A stretch of 64,000 bases of DNA from Mogibacterium kristiansenii (GCF_009695905.1 NZ_VUNA01000010.1:1-64000); one strand, 5' to 3'. Shown: positions 16,274-25,822, counted from the stretch's first letter. Translations and numbers: made by a program. The notes: generated from the letters alone by a model not told the origin.

Positions 16274-17614
16274 GTGAACGACTACAATAAGGAATATAAC
16301 GCAAAACTCACCACCCCGGAAAAGGCGGTGAAGGTGATTAAAAGCGGTGACTGGGTGGACTACGGTTGCTTGCATGCGTATCCGGCGCTTTTGGACCGGG
16401 CACTGGCGGACCGCAAAGAGGAACTGGAAGACGTGAAGGTGCGAAGCCTGCTGATGCATGGCCCCCTTCATATTGTGGAGGAAGACCCGAATCAGGAGCA
16501 TTTTACGTATAATTCGTGGCACATGGTTAAATTCGAACGGAATCTGTGCGACCGAGGCCTGTGTTATTTTATCCCGATGCTGTTCCGAAATCTGCCGGGA
16601 TACTACCGCCGTTTCCTGGACGTTGATGTGGCCATGATGGCGGTCACACCGATGGATGAAGAAGGGTATTTCAATTTTTCCGTAAACAACGCAACAGCTC
16701 GTGCCGTGCTGGATACGGCGAAAGTAATCATCCTGGAGATTAACGATAAGCTTCCGAGACTGTTCGGAAAAGAGAATAAGGTGCATATTTCGGAAGTAGA
16801 TGCCATTGTGGAAGGCGAACACCCGGATTTATTTGAAATCCCATCCGCTTCCGGCAGCGAAATCGATGAGTTGATTGCCAATCAGATTGTTTCACAGATG
16901 GAGGACGGTGCCTGCGTACAGCTGGGTGTGGGCGGTATGCCGGATTTGATTGGAAAGAAAATTGCCGAATCGGATTTGAAGAATCTGGGTGTTCACTCGG
17001 AACTGATTGTAAATGCCAACCTGGATATGTATAAGGCGGGCAAAATCACCAACTCCAACAAGACCGGCGAGATGAAGGGAAAGACCGTCGGCGGACTGGT
17101 GTACGGAACAAAGGAGCTGGTGGAATGGACGGCAGAAAATCCGGACGTAATGATTTGTCCGATGGACTACGTGAACGATGTGAACATTATCCGAAGTCTG
17201 GATAAGTTTACATCGATTAACAGCTGCGTCGGAGTGGATTTATTCGGTCAGATTAGTTCTGAGTCCGCAGGAACTCGTCATATCAGCGGAACCGGCGGAC
17301 AACTGGATTTCCTTACCGGAGCCTACGATAACCCTACGGGAAAGAGTTTTATCTGTATGCCGTCTTCTCGCGTGGATCGAAAGGGTGTGCGCCATTCCAA
17401 CGTACATGCCACGTTCCATGGGGATATCATTACGGATCCGAGAAGCCAGAGCTATCAGTTGGTGACCGAATACGGAATGGTGAACCTTGCCGGACGTTCC
17501 ACTTGGGAGCGGGCCGAAATGCTGATCAGTGTTGCTCACCCGGATTTCCGGGAGGAGCTGATTCAGTCCGCGGAAGAAATGAAAATCTGGCGCCGAAGCA
17601 ATAAGCTGAAGTAG
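16274..17614 (+). CDS. butyryl-CoA:acetate / 4-hydroxybutyrate CoA-transferase family enzyme
   Basis: A 446-residue member of the acetyl-CoA hydrolase/transferase family. The likely catalytic glutamate is in GVHSELIVN (about residue 242), and the CoA-binding regions LGVGGMPDLIG and EYGMVNLAGRSTWERAE are present. The family swaps CoA between acetate and butyryl-, 4-hydroxybutyryl- or related acyl-CoA, the last step of butyrate formation in many Clostridia. Motifs do not separate these substrates with certainty. The start is GTG 16274 with GAGGAGGAG 4-5 bases upstream. It is transcribed alone and ends in a bidirectional terminator shared with the PBP gene. Confidence 0.88.
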   Translation: MNDYNKEYNAKLTTPEKAVKVIKSGDWVDYGCLHAYPALLDRALADRKEELEDVKVRSLLMHGPLHIVEEDPNQEHFTYNSWHMVKFERNLCDRGLCYFIPMLFRNLPGYYRRFLDVDVAMMAVTPMDEEGYFNFSVNNATARAVLDTAKVIILEINDKLPRLFGKENKVHISEVDAIVEGEHPDLFEIPSASGSEIDELIANQIVSQMEDGACVQLGVGGMPDLIGKKIAESDLKNLGVHSELIVNANLDMYKAGKITNSNKTGEMKGKTVGGLVYGTKELVEWTAENPDVMICPMDYVNDVNIIRSLDKFTSINSCVGVDLFGQISSESAGTRHISGTGGQLDFLTGAYDNPTGKSFICMPSSRVDRKGVRHSNVHATFHGDIITDPRSQSYQLVTEYGMVNLAGRSTWERAEMLISVAHPDFREELIQSAEEMKIWRRSNKLK

Positions 17615-17646
17615 GGGAGGAGAAACCGTTTCTCAACACAGCATAA

Positions 17647-17690
17647 AAAAGAAGTGTATCTCGTTTTTCGCGAGATACACTTCTTTTGTT
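17647..17690. terminator. bidirectional terminator between CoA-transferase and PBP genes
   Basis: AAAAGAAGTGTATCTCG (17647-17663) pairs perfectly with CGAGATACACTTCTTTT (17671-17687), with A/T tracts on both sides. It suits two convergent genes. Confidence 0.9.
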
Positions 17691-17697
17691 CTAAAGA

Positions 17698-20600
17698 TTA
17701 ATCATCATCGTCGTCGTCGTGATCGTCGTGAGAACTCTTTTTCGATGATGCCGCTTTCTTCTTGGCAGCGGCGGCTTTTCGTTGAGCCGCTTCACGTGCT
17801 CGATCGGCAAAGTAGGTGGAACGTCCGCTTTCCGTTCCCTTGGTATAGTATTCGCCGTTGACGTGAGTTACGTCACTTGGTTGGGATTTATAATGTCCCT
17901 TCTTCGCTTTCGGAATCTGGTTCATAATCTTTCCCCACAGAGCTGCAGCCGGTCCGGACATGGAAGTGAGCTGCATGTTCACGTCGTTTCCGATCCACAG
18001 CGCTGCCGCGTAGGATGGGGTGAATCCATCGAACCAAATATCGAACTCGCTGGAGGTCGTACCTGTTTTACCACCGGCCTGTACGCCGCTGATTCCGGCC
18101 GGGGATCCGATTCCCTGGCTGACAACGGATTTCAGCATGTCTGTCATGACAAAGGCAACGCCTTCATCCAGCACCTTTGAGGATTCAGACTTGCTGGTGA
18201 GCAGTACCTTTCCGTTGCGGTCGGTGACCTTGGTATATGCAATGGAGGATTGACGCACACCGCCATTCGGGAATGCCGCATAGGCTTGTGCCATCTCTAG
18301 CGGAATAACACCGTTGGTGAGACCACCCAGAGCCAATGCTGCCGGGTTCAAGTCGTTGGTACCGCCTTCCCGGTCTAAAGTGGTGATTCCGAATTTCTCC
18401 ACAAGATCGGCAATGTACTCCGCACCGACCTGGAGTTCCAGCTTAACGGCGCAGACGTTGATGGAATTTTGCAATGCCTTTCGCATCGTTACCGCACCAC
18501 TGAAGGAGTTGCTGGCGTTCTGCGGCCAGGTCTGTCCGTTAAAGGTCATTCGTTCATCCACAATAACGGAGGACGCGGTCAGGTAATCGCCATAATACTT
18601 GCTGCCTTGTCGGTCATGGCCGGTATCCTTGAACGGGAATTTCTTTCCTTCGGATGCCAGGTCATAACTCTTCTGGAGTGCGCCCGAATATACGGAAATC
18701 GGCTTGATGGAGGATCCGGACTGACGCGGATTCAGTGCTCTGTTGTAAAGCTGACGTCCTTGCTGTTTTCGTCCGCCTACCATCGCCTTAATCTTACCGG
18801 TTCCGACCTCTACGATAACCATGGATGCCTGCGGCTCGATGGTTTTCTCCGGAAGGGTATAGGCATTCTCGGTGATGGTTGCCGTGTTCTTGCCCAGTTT
18901 AATCCAATCCGGATACTTCTTGAAGAATTTAGCAGAGATGACAAGATTATCGTTGTCATCCATGCTCTTGTATTTCTCCGGAATATTGATGTATCCGCCG
19001 TTATACATGTAGAGCTTGCCGCCTTCATTCACGTAAGTCGGTTTGAACTCCAAACTGTAACCGGCACTGGTGTTGTAGATGTTCAAGCGGTAGCCGGATT
19101 TGATGGTCAGAGAACCGTCCTCGTTAACTTTGCATTCCTGGCTTTTCAGCTTAAATTCATTCTTGCTGTTAAAGAAGTTGCGGTAGGAATACAACATAAT
19201 TCCGCCGCCGGAATTGATGATATTTCCGTTTCCGTCGGTGCTGTAACCGGCGATAGACGGGAAGTTGGAATCCTTATTGAATTCTTTTACGATCATTGCC
19301 TGGGCATGGGAGTCTACCGTGGAGTAGATGTTCAAACCGCCGGTGTATACCAAATCCGTTGCCTTGTCTTCGGAATAATCGTACTTCTCCATCAGATCCT
19401 GAATAACTTCATCCAACAGGTATTCATGGAAGTAGGAATATTTGCTGGCCTTGTTGGAAAGCTGTGCATTCAAGAACTTCGTCAGCTTCTGTCCCTTGGC
19501 TTTGTTGTACTGGTCTTCGGTGATGTAACCCTGATCCTTCATCAGCGCCAGACAGGTTTCCCGGCGATTCTTGGATTCGTCGTTAGCAACGTATTTGTTC
19601 GGACGTTTTTTGATGATGGTATCGTTGTCATCCGGTGTTTCACCGCTACCCAGCATTTGAACCAGTGCGTAGCTGTCCGGTGCCTGCGGAAGAGCTGCCA
19701 GAGAAGCGCACTGTACCAGCGATAAGTCTTTCGGCTTCTTTCCAAAATAAGATTCGGATGCCGCTTCGACACCGTAGTTACCGAAGCCCAAATAAATGGT
19801 GTTCAGGTAGGCTTCGACGATTTCCTTCTTCGAGAGCTTTCTTTCGATTACAGCAGCGTAGTACATTTCCAGCACTTTACGCTTGATGCTTCGGGTACTC
19901 ATGGTTTCCGGCAGATAGACGTTACGCGCCAACTGCTGGGTAATGGTACTGGTACCGCTGATTTTTCCGGAGCCGGTGATGGACTGGAACACCGCACCAA
20001 TCATACGAGTCCAGTTGAAGCCGTGGTGCTTCCAGAAGGTTTTGTCTTCCAGTGCAACAAAGGCGTTTACCAGGTTTTCCGGCATATCTTCATATTTGCA
20101 GATTTTCCGGTCCTGCGTGTAGTAGGCCGAATCCACTGCTCTGCCTTCATCATTGTAGATGACAGAACTCTGCTGGATATTGTCGTAGATGTTCACCGGA
20201 TCAATTTTCGGGGCCTTTGTAATAATCACAAAGGAATAACAGATGAAAATCATGACACAGAGAACACCGGCGAGGATAATATCTCGGAAAAGATGGAAGA
20301 AGCTGAATTTCTTCGGCTTATTCTTGATGTGCTTTCCTTCTTTCACTATAGTCTCTCCTTGAGAGGAATCGTAATCCGGATTCTCCACGAAAAGAGAAAG
20401 GAAACGAGCAGCGCGTTTGCCTTTCTTCTGGCGAGCAGCCTTCTTTTCCTGGCGAGTTAATTTCGGTTCCTTTATTTCTTTGACATCTGCTGCGTCGTCT
20501 TCCAGAAGAACATCGGAAACGGCGGAGATTTCCTTGCTTCGAATCAAGTCTTCCGAAGAAACTTCGTCCGGTTCTGTTTCTTCGGCATCGTGTGAATTTC

Positions 20601-21276
20601 CCTCATCGTGTGGATTTTCATCCGCATTTTCTTCTGACTCGGCAGGCTCCTCCGTCGGAGGCGCTTCCGTTTCTGTTTCGGCTGTGTCATCAGCCTCAAT
20701 CACATCATCATCGGAAAGGGGAAGGCCGGTATCATCCGGTTCCGTATCAGTATCGTCAATGACCTCCAGTGGTGTTACATCCTCTGTGGCATTTTCTTCT
20801 AATTCTTTGGAGACATCTTCTTCAGCATCGGAGTCCGGGCATTCCGATGCGCCATCTTCAATCGGCTCCTCGGCATCTGCCGCTGCAGTTTCGCTTTCAG
20901 ATGATATCAATGAATTAGCGTAGGCTGCACCTGCTGCCGCATCGGAGCTCTCCAAATCGGCATCCGAGGCAATGTCGTCGTTTAGATCTTCCAGATTCAA
21001 ATCCGTCTCATCGGAATTGCGGGAATCGATGCTTTCGAAATCGAAATCGTCTGCTTCCGAAGGTGGGGCATCCGTTTCAGGTTCTTCATCTACAAGCTCC
21101 GGTTCCAATTCCGTTTCTGAAGGAGTCGATTCTGCATTCAAGGATTCTTCCGGATCGTCAATCAAGAAGGACGAGATATCCGTATCATCCTGAACTTCTT
21201 CGTCGGCGCCGAACTGAGAAAGATATTCTTCTACTTCTAAATCTTTGTCAGTCCGCTGATCGTTGTCTTTTTGCAT
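17698..21276 (-). CDS. class A penicillin-binding protein (PBP1A-type) with long acidic N-terminus
   Basis: A 1192-residue bifunctional peptidoglycan synthase, far longer than usual (about 700-900). Residues 1 to about 265 are low-complexity and dominated by Asp, Glu and Ser, followed by a basic patch and a transmembrane helix at about 332-353. The glycosyltransferase domain has EDKTFWKHHG (about 410), GTSTITQQLARN and RKVLEMYYA. The transpeptidase domain has SxxK (SSIK, about 855), SxN (SIN, about 938) and KTG (about 1070). The tail ends in KKSSHDDHDDDDDD. Start at 21276 (MQKDND) is chosen for GGGAGG 7 bases upstream; a start 15 bases earlier lacks a site. Transcribed alone. Confidence 0.92.
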   Translation of the reverse strand: MQKDNDQRTDKDLEVEEYLSQFGADEEVQDDTDISSFLIDDPEESLNAESTPSETELEPELVDEEPETDAPPSEADDFDFESIDSRNSDETDLNLEDLNDDIASDADLESSDAAAGAAYANSLISSESETAAADAEEPIEDGASECPDSDAEEDVSKELEENATEDVTPLEVIDDTDTEPDDTGLPLSDDDVIEADDTAETETEAPPTEEPAESEENADENPHDEGNSHDAEETEPDEVSSEDLIRSKEISAVSDVLLEDDAADVKEIKEPKLTRQEKKAARQKKGKRAARFLSLFVENPDYDSSQGETIVKEGKHIKNKPKKFSFFHLFRDIILAGVLCVMIFICYSFVIITKAPKIDPVNIYDNIQQSSVIYNDEGRAVDSAYYTQDRKICKYEDMPENLVNAFVALEDKTFWKHHGFNWTRMIGAVFQSITGSGKISGTSTITQQLARNVYLPETMSTRSIKRKVLEMYYAAVIERKLSKKEIVEAYLNTIYLGFGNYGVEAASESYFGKKPKDLSLVQCASLAALPQAPDSYALVQMLGSGETPDDNDTIIKKRPNKYVANDESKNRRETCLALMKDQGYITEDQYNKAKGQKLTKFLNAQLSNKASKYSYFHEYLLDEVIQDLMEKYDYSEDKATDLVYTGGLNIYSTVDSHAQAMIVKEFNKDSNFPSIAGYSTDGNGNIINSGGGIMLYSYRNFFNSKNEFKLKSQECKVNEDGSLTIKSGYRLNIYNTSAGYSLEFKPTYVNEGGKLYMYNGGYINIPEKYKSMDDNDNLVISAKFFKKYPDWIKLGKNTATITENAYTLPEKTIEPQASMVIVEVGTGKIKAMVGGRKQQGRQLYNRALNPRQSGSSIKPISVYSGALQKSYDLASEGKKFPFKDTGHDRQGSKYYGDYLTASSVIVDERMTFNGQTWPQNASNSFSGAVTMRKALQNSINVCAVKLELQVGAEYIADLVEKFGITTLDREGGTNDLNPAALALGGLTNGVIPLEMAQAYAAFPNGGVRQSSIAYTKVTDRNGKVLLTSKSESSKVLDEGVAFVMTDMLKSVVSQGIGSPAGISGVQAGGKTGTTSSEFDIWFDGFTPSYAAALWIGNDVNMQLTSMSGPAAALWGKIMNQIPKAKKGHYKSQPSDVTHVNGEYYTKGTESGRSTYFADRAREAAQRKAAAAKKKAASSKKSSHDDHDDDDDD

Positions 21277-21302
21277 GTTATATCCTCCCATAAAGATATT
21301 CC

Positions 21303-21311
21303 ATTATATCA
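21303..21311 (-). promoter_or_regulatory. extended -10 promoter element of the PBP gene
   Basis: On the minus strand TGATATAAT gives an extended -10 (TATAAT on the complement of 21303-21308) about 27 bases before the start codon. A -35 is not obvious. Confidence 0.45.
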
Positions 21312-21378
21312 TAATATGGATACATCTTGTAGCTTTTTTGAATTTAAAAACAAGATGATTGATTCGATTCGGTGTTCG

Positions 21379-22836
21379 TTAGAATCCAAAAATGTTTCGG
21401 TCCATTATCGGACTGTTCAGAATGCCGTTGGCAATTTTTGCGGCGGTCTTGTCCGTAATCTGCAGATGAATTCCATCCATGTTCCGATTCTTAGCGGAAA
21501 GGAACGTCAGAATTGTGAAACCGCAATCCGGCTTTTCCGGAATCGTTGCATCGACGGTGGAAACGTCATTGGCTTTGTTATATGCATCCTGAATCAATTG
21601 GAATAATTCGTTTTTCGTATTCTCATAAGGAGAATCGGTGATTGTTGTATTGATTTTCACGTCGGACAACTCAGCAGCGTTGAGGTTTTCTTTTACAATC
21701 TGCTTAAGATATTTGTCGTTCATGCCCATCGTATTAAGTCGGAGGTTCAGCGTGGAGGAATCTGCACTGAGATTCTGAATGCTGTTGATGCCGAAGATAT
21801 CTTTCTCCTTGTATCCTTCCGGGACGTTGTCCTTGTCAAAGCGGTAGGTGCCGTTTTTGAAGGTGTAGAGGAAGGTGATCAAGCGATTTACCGCTTTCTT
21901 GGAATAGGCCGTGCTCGGCAACTGTTCCGTAAGCTCCTTGTATTCATAGTAGGAATCCGGAAAATCCTTCTTGTTGTCATCCTCGAAGTCCTCAATCCGG
22001 TCGTCCAAATAGGTGGTCACGGATTCCATCGAATAGGAATCAATTAGAATTGTGGCCTGAATTCCGGTAGGGGACATATTGCCGTTATTTTCGACCTTTA
22101 CATCCGCCAGCTGGAAGGAAACGGATTTGCTCTTCAGATGCGTGAGAATGTTTCCCAGAAGCGAAATCGGGTTCGGTTGTGCGGCCGTAGATTGAGAAGG
22201 AACGCCGGTCGGAATGCCGCCGATTCGAATTCGGAGTGCGGAGTCGCACCGACGAGAAACCTTTTTATAAGGGATCGACACCGTCTGAAGGCTGTTCCCG
22301 AAAGAATTGCGGGAAATATAAGAAGATTCCCCTTGGGTCAGCAAGATAATTCGAGATTTCTTCGGAATATATTTTTTCGAAATATTCCGTGCGCCGGTGT
22401 GGTGATTGTTGTCATTATAAAAGAAGACAACGTTCACTTCGCCGTGGTTGAGCCCGTGCTTTGCGAAGTATTCCGCAACTGCATAGGCGGAGATGTCTTG
22501 CTGAAAAGTTTTGTTGTTGTATTCCATTGCCAGCACGGTGGTCGGAGTGTGTTTGTCCGCCTTGGAATTCGTCTTTCGGATAATCACATTCTTGTTGTCA
22601 TCGATGGTAAACTTTACGTTATTCACATCGCACCAGTCGGTGAGCAGGTGGGTGATGCGGTCGGTGCTGTCAACATCTTCCATATGGCTCTCGATGGAGT
22701 CTCGCATGTTGCTCAGTTCTCTTTTATCCACGAGGTCGTACATTCGATTCAGGCGAGCGATGCTGTAGCTGAAGATTCCAATCACCACCGCGGCGAACAC
22801 TGCGATACACAAAATGATTTTTTTCTTTTTTGTCAT
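21379..22836 (-). CDS. membrane-anchored M20-peptidase-like protein, apparently without metal ligands
   Basis: A 485-residue protein with an N-terminal transmembrane helix (about residues 4-27) and a long extracytoplasmic part. Several blocks resemble the aminoacyl-histidine dipeptidase (PepD) branch of M20 metallopeptidases: a substrate-processing start (DNKNVIIRK), a block in the place of the D-N-G metal site (QQDISAYAVAEYFAKHG), and FFYNDNNHHTGARN where active enzymes have DEETG-GA. The glutamates expected there are replaced by N and H, so catalysis is doubtful. The M20 resemblance is from memory of motifs and is moderate. Start 22836 or 22857; neither has a strong ribosome-binding site. 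It is divergent from rpmB. Confidence 0.6.
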   Translation of the reverse strand: MTKKKKIILCIAVFAAVVIGIFSYSIARLNRMYDLVDKRELSNMRDSIESHMEDVDSTDRITHLLTDWCDVNNVKFTIDDNKNVIIRKTNSKADKHTPTTVLAMEYNNKTFQQDISAYAVAEYFAKHGLNHGEVNVVFFYNDNNHHTGARNISKKYIPKKSRIILLTQGESSYISRNSFGNSLQTVSIPYKKVSRRCDSALRIRIGGIPTGVPSQSTAAQPNPISLLGNILTHLKSKSVSFQLADVKVENNGNMSPTGIQATILIDSYSMESVTTYLDDRIEDFEDDNKKDFPDSYYEYKELTEQLPSTAYSKKAVNRLITFLYTFKNGTYRFDKDNVPEGYKEKDIFGINSIQNLSADSSTLNLRLNTMGMNDKYLKQIVKENLNAAELSDVKINTTITDSPYENTKNELFQLIQDAYNKANDVSTVDATIPEKPDCGFTILTFLSAKNRNMDGIHLQITDKTAAKIANGILNSPIMDRNIFGF

Positions 22837-22925
22837 TGAATTATACCGTCTTTCCATATATAATTAACCGAATTCATTATAACCCGATTCAGCAGATTTT
22901 AAAAGTGAAAAAAATAAAAAAACTG

Positions 22926-22955
22926 TTGCAAGGGATTGTGAAAGTGTGCTATAAT
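22926..22955 (+). promoter_or_regulatory. promoter of rpmB
   Basis: TTGCAA (22926-22931), an 18-base spacer and TATAAT (22950-22955). Confidence 0.7.
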
Positions 22956-23008
22956 ACTAATTGCGTCAAATGAGATGTAAATTTTTGAGAACAAAGGAGG
23001 TGCGGCAA

Positions 23009-23200
23009 ATGTCCAGGAAATGTGAAGTTTGCGGTAAGGGACAGACTTCGGGAAACGCTGTTTCTCATTCGAATAGACACTCCAGAAGAAAATGGAATGC
23101 GAATATTCAGACAGTAAGAGTCAGTGAGAACGGTTCGGTCAGAAAGGCGAATGTTTGCACAAGTTGTCTGAGATCTGGCAAGGTTAACCGTGCCATCTAG
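23009..23200 (+). CDS. rpmB: 50S ribosomal protein bL28
   Basis: A 63-residue ribosomal protein, the family's normal length. It begins MSRKCEVCGKG and contains a second CxxC (CTSCLRSG), giving the four-cysteine zinc-ribbon form of bL28. ATG 23009 has AAAGGAGGT 7 bases upstream; a longer frame from 22961 would precede the ribosome-binding site and is not used. It has its own promoter and terminator, ahead of the Asp23-like gene and recG, an order found in many Firmicutes. Confidence 0.97.
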   Translation: MSRKCEVCGKGQTSGNAVSHSNRHSRRKWNANIQTVRVSENGSVRKANVCTSCLRSGKVNRAI

Positions 23201-23216
23201 TCCATACAGGCTGTGT

Positions 23217-23253
23217 AAAAGTCTTAAACGGATTTCCGTTTAAGACTTTTTTT
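23217..23253 (+). terminator. terminator of rpmB
   Basis: AAAAGTCTTAAACGG (23217-23231) pairs with CCGTTTAAGACTTTT (23236-23250) around a 4-base loop, with a run of seven T. Confidence 0.92.
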
Positions 23254-23327
23254 ATATGCAAATATTGTATGCAGAGCAATTGCGCTGTGATACAATTTAT
23301 TCGATACGAGGTGAAGGAGGTTTCAAT

Positions 23328-23747
23328 ATGGCAACGATGTCGAAGAATGAATACGGTGTCATTTCCGTCGCGGGAAGTGCAATTACCCGGATGATTGTGG
23401 ACAACCTTCTTTTTTTTGAAGATACCTTGCTGCCGTGCAATCGGAAAGGCAAGCTGCTTCGGAAGGGTATTTTTACCGGAAACCATGAGCTTGGAAATTC
23501 CGTCGAAATCCGGGAGAAGTCGGAAGGCATTCACGTGGATATTTTTGCGGTGGCGGCCGTTCACGGAACTTTGGTGGGAGCTTCCCAGCAATTGTTTAAT
23601 ATGGTGGAAGAAGATTTCGGCGTGCTGTGCCTGGAGAAACCGGCGGAAATTCGAATGAATATCATGGGCTTTCTGCCGGAGGGCGGGAAGCAGCCGGTGG
23701 GAAGAAAGTATACCTTGAGAAGAAGAAATGTACGGGAAAAAGAGTGA
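23328..23747 (+). CDS. Asp23/Gls24 family-like protein
   Basis: A 139-residue cytoplasmic protein with features of the Asp23/Gls24 (YloU) family: an N-terminal YGVISVAGSAITRMI block and a later hydrophobic-alternating block (SEGIHVDIFAVAAVHGTLVGAS) ending near a valine/glutamate-rich helix. In Firmicutes a yloU gene often lies between rpmB and a DAK-type kinase (fakA/yloV) followed by recG; here the kinase is missing and recG follows at once, overlapping or touching the end. Good GAAGGAGGT before ATG 23328. Divergence is high, so the family call is moderate. Confidence 0.68.
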   Translation: MATMSKNEYGVISVAGSAITRMIVDNLLFFEDTLLPCNRKGKLLRKGIFTGNHELGNSVEIREKSEGIHVDIFAVAAVHGTLVGASQQLFNMVEEDFGVLCLEKPAEIRMNIMGFLPEGGKQPVGRKYTLRRRNVREKE

Positions 23748-23751
23748 CGGG

Positions 23752-25788
23752 ATGCTGAAATTATCGGATGACATTGCCTCGGTTCGAGGTATCGGGAAGA
23801 AGAAAAAAGAGCTTCTCGGAAAGCTGGAAATCGCCACGGTACGGGATTTGATGGACCATTTTCCGGTGCGGTATCGGGATTGGCGGTGGAACTGGTTTTC
23901 CAAGGATTTGGAAGACGGCGGGGAGTATCGCGTTGCCGGAAAGCTGGAGCGAAAGAGGTTCAGCGCGTACGGCGGCCGAAACGGAAAAACCCCGATGCTG
24001 GAATGCATCTTTCGGGACGGATACGGTCAATACAAGGTGTGGTTCTACAATATGCCTTTCTTGGATAAAAATCTGCGGCTGAATAAAGGGTACGTTGTCT
24101 TTGGCAGATGCCGGAGACGGGGCTGGGACGATTTGCCGATTTTTGACAATCCGGAAATCTGTCCGGAAGGCAGTGCGAAGGATCTGGAGCGAAAGGGATA
24201 TCTCCCGGTATACGGGTGTACGGCGGGCATTACCACCAATGATTTCAATCGGTGGATTAAGTATGCGCTGCAGGCGCTGGAATACGATGCGGAATGGATT
24301 CCGGAGGACGTGATTCGAAAGCGAAAACTCTGCACTGAAAAATATAAATACGAACACATTCATTTTCCGGAATCGCTGCAGGCGTATCGGATTGCTCGGT
24401 CGCGCTATATCTATGAAAATTTGTTTTTATACCAACTTGTCACGCAGTGGAATCGAGCGCAGCTCTGCCACGAGGCGGGGGATTCCTCGGTGGCGGAAAC
24501 CGATCTGACACCGTTTTTGGAGGAGTTGCCCTTCGAGCTGACGGAGGGTCAGAAAAGTGCGGTGCGGGACATTCAGCAGGATTTGACCTCTTCAAGGCCG
24601 ATGAATCGGTTGGTTCAGGGAGATGTGGGCTGCGGCAAGACGGCGGTGGCGGAGACGGCGTTGTACCGGGTGGCGGCGGCCGGCGGACAGTGTGCGTTCA
24701 TGGCGCCCACAGAGATTCTGGCGCGGCAGCATCATGAGAAGCTGTCGAAGGATTTTGAGCCTCTGGGGATTCACTGTGTTCTGCTCATTAGCGCTTTGAG
24801 TGCACCGGAGAAGAAGAAGGTGCTTCAGGAAATTCAAGAGGGCACGGCCGATGTGGTGGTGGGAACGCATGCCATCATCCAGGAGAATGTGATTTTTCAG
24901 AACCTGGAACTGGTGATTACCGACGAGCAGCATCGATTTGGTGTGAATCAGCGGCGTTTGCTGATGGAGAAATCCCGAATTCCTAACGTACTGGTCATGT
25001 CCGCAACGCCGATTCCGCGGACGCTTCAGGCCACAGTGTACGGAGATATGGATTTTTCCATGATTCGGTCCAGACCGGCAGAGCGAAAGAGCATCATCAC
25101 CCGGGTGGTGAATCACCGCTTGCGGTCGAAGGCGTATACTCAGGTGAAAAAAGAAGTTCAAGGCGGAAATCGGGCCTATATCGTGGCGCCGGCTATCGAT
25201 GAAGGGGAAGAAATGGTTTCCGTGACAGCACTGTATCGAGAGGTAAAAAAATGGTTTTCCCCGGCGGTGGTGTCCGTGCTTCATGGAAGGATGGACCCTT
25301 CGGAAAAAGAACGAGTTATGGCGGAGTTCGCTGAAGGAAAGATTCAGGTTCTCGTATCCACGGTGGTAATCGAGGTGGGTATCGATGTGCCGGAAGCCAC
25401 TGTGATGGTTATCGAGAATGCCGATCGGTTCGGACTGGCGCAGCTGCACCAGCTTCGAGGAAGAGTGGGGCGAAGCAATCGACAGTCCTACTGCTGGCTG
25501 GTAAACTACAGCGATTCGGAAGGTGCGGCGGATCGACTTCAGATTATGCAGGAGACGGATGACGGGTTCCTGATTAGTGAGGAAGATTATCGCCTTCGCG
25601 GACCGGGAGATGTGCACGGAACCATGCAGCACGGAAGCATGAGCATGTTAGGAGAATTTCTGAAATACGAACACATTCTTCAATATGCAAAAGAGGATGT
25701 GGAAGAGATGGATTTGCTTCATCTGGATGAAAACGTGCGAAACAAAATGAAGCAGTACCTTTGGGATAATTACGAGAATACGATATAA
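23752..25788 (+). CDS. recG: ATP-dependent DNA helicase RecG
   Basis: A 678-residue superfamily 2 helicase that remodels stalled forks and branched DNA. The N-terminal wedge/OB part begins with LSDDIASVRGIGKKKKELL. Helicase motifs are GDVGCGKT (Walker A), DEQHRFG (DExH), SATPIPRTL (motif III) and QLRGRVGR (motif VI), and the C-terminus has the FLISEEDYRLRGPGD block. An in-frame ATG at 23728 would add eight residues and overlap the upstream gene by 20 bases; I prefer 23752 because family members start at the MLKLSDD position, but neither has a clear ribosome-binding site. Translation may be coupled to the Asp23-like gene. Confidence 0.95.
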   Translation: MLKLSDDIASVRGIGKKKKELLGKLEIATVRDLMDHFPVRYRDWRWNWFSKDLEDGGEYRVAGKLERKRFSAYGGRNGKTPMLECIFRDGYGQYKVWFYNMPFLDKNLRLNKGYVVFGRCRRRGWDDLPIFDNPEICPEGSAKDLERKGYLPVYGCTAGITTNDFNRWIKYALQALEYDAEWIPEDVIRKRKLCTEKYKYEHIHFPESLQAYRIARSRYIYENLFLYQLVTQWNRAQLCHEAGDSSVAETDLTPFLEELPFELTEGQKSAVRDIQQDLTSSRPMNRLVQGDVGCGKTAVAETALYRVAAAGGQCAFMAPTEILARQHHEKLSKDFEPLGIHCVLLISALSAPEKKKVLQEIQEGTADVVVGTHAIIQENVIFQNLELVITDEQHRFGVNQRRLLMEKSRIPNVLVMSATPIPRTLQATVYGDMDFSMIRSRPAERKSIITRVVNHRLRSKAYTQVKKEVQGGNRAYIVAPAIDEGEEMVSVTALYREVKKWFSPAVVSVLHGRMDPSEKERVMAEFAEGKIQVLVSTVVIEVGIDVPEATVMVIENADRFGLAQLHQLRGRVGRSNRQSYCWLVNYSDSEGAADRLQIMQETDDGFLISEEDYRLRGPGDVHGTMQHGSMSMLGEFLKYEHILQYAKEDVEEMDLLHLDENVRNKMKQYLWDNYENTI

Positions 25789-25822
25789 ATATTGCTATAG
25801 AAAAAATAAGGAGCGTGAATCA

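Noticed and set aside
18469-19725. 418-codon plus-strand frame inside the PBP gene
   Set aside because: Antisense to the clear PBP transpeptidase/glycosyltransferase domains; no independent evidence.
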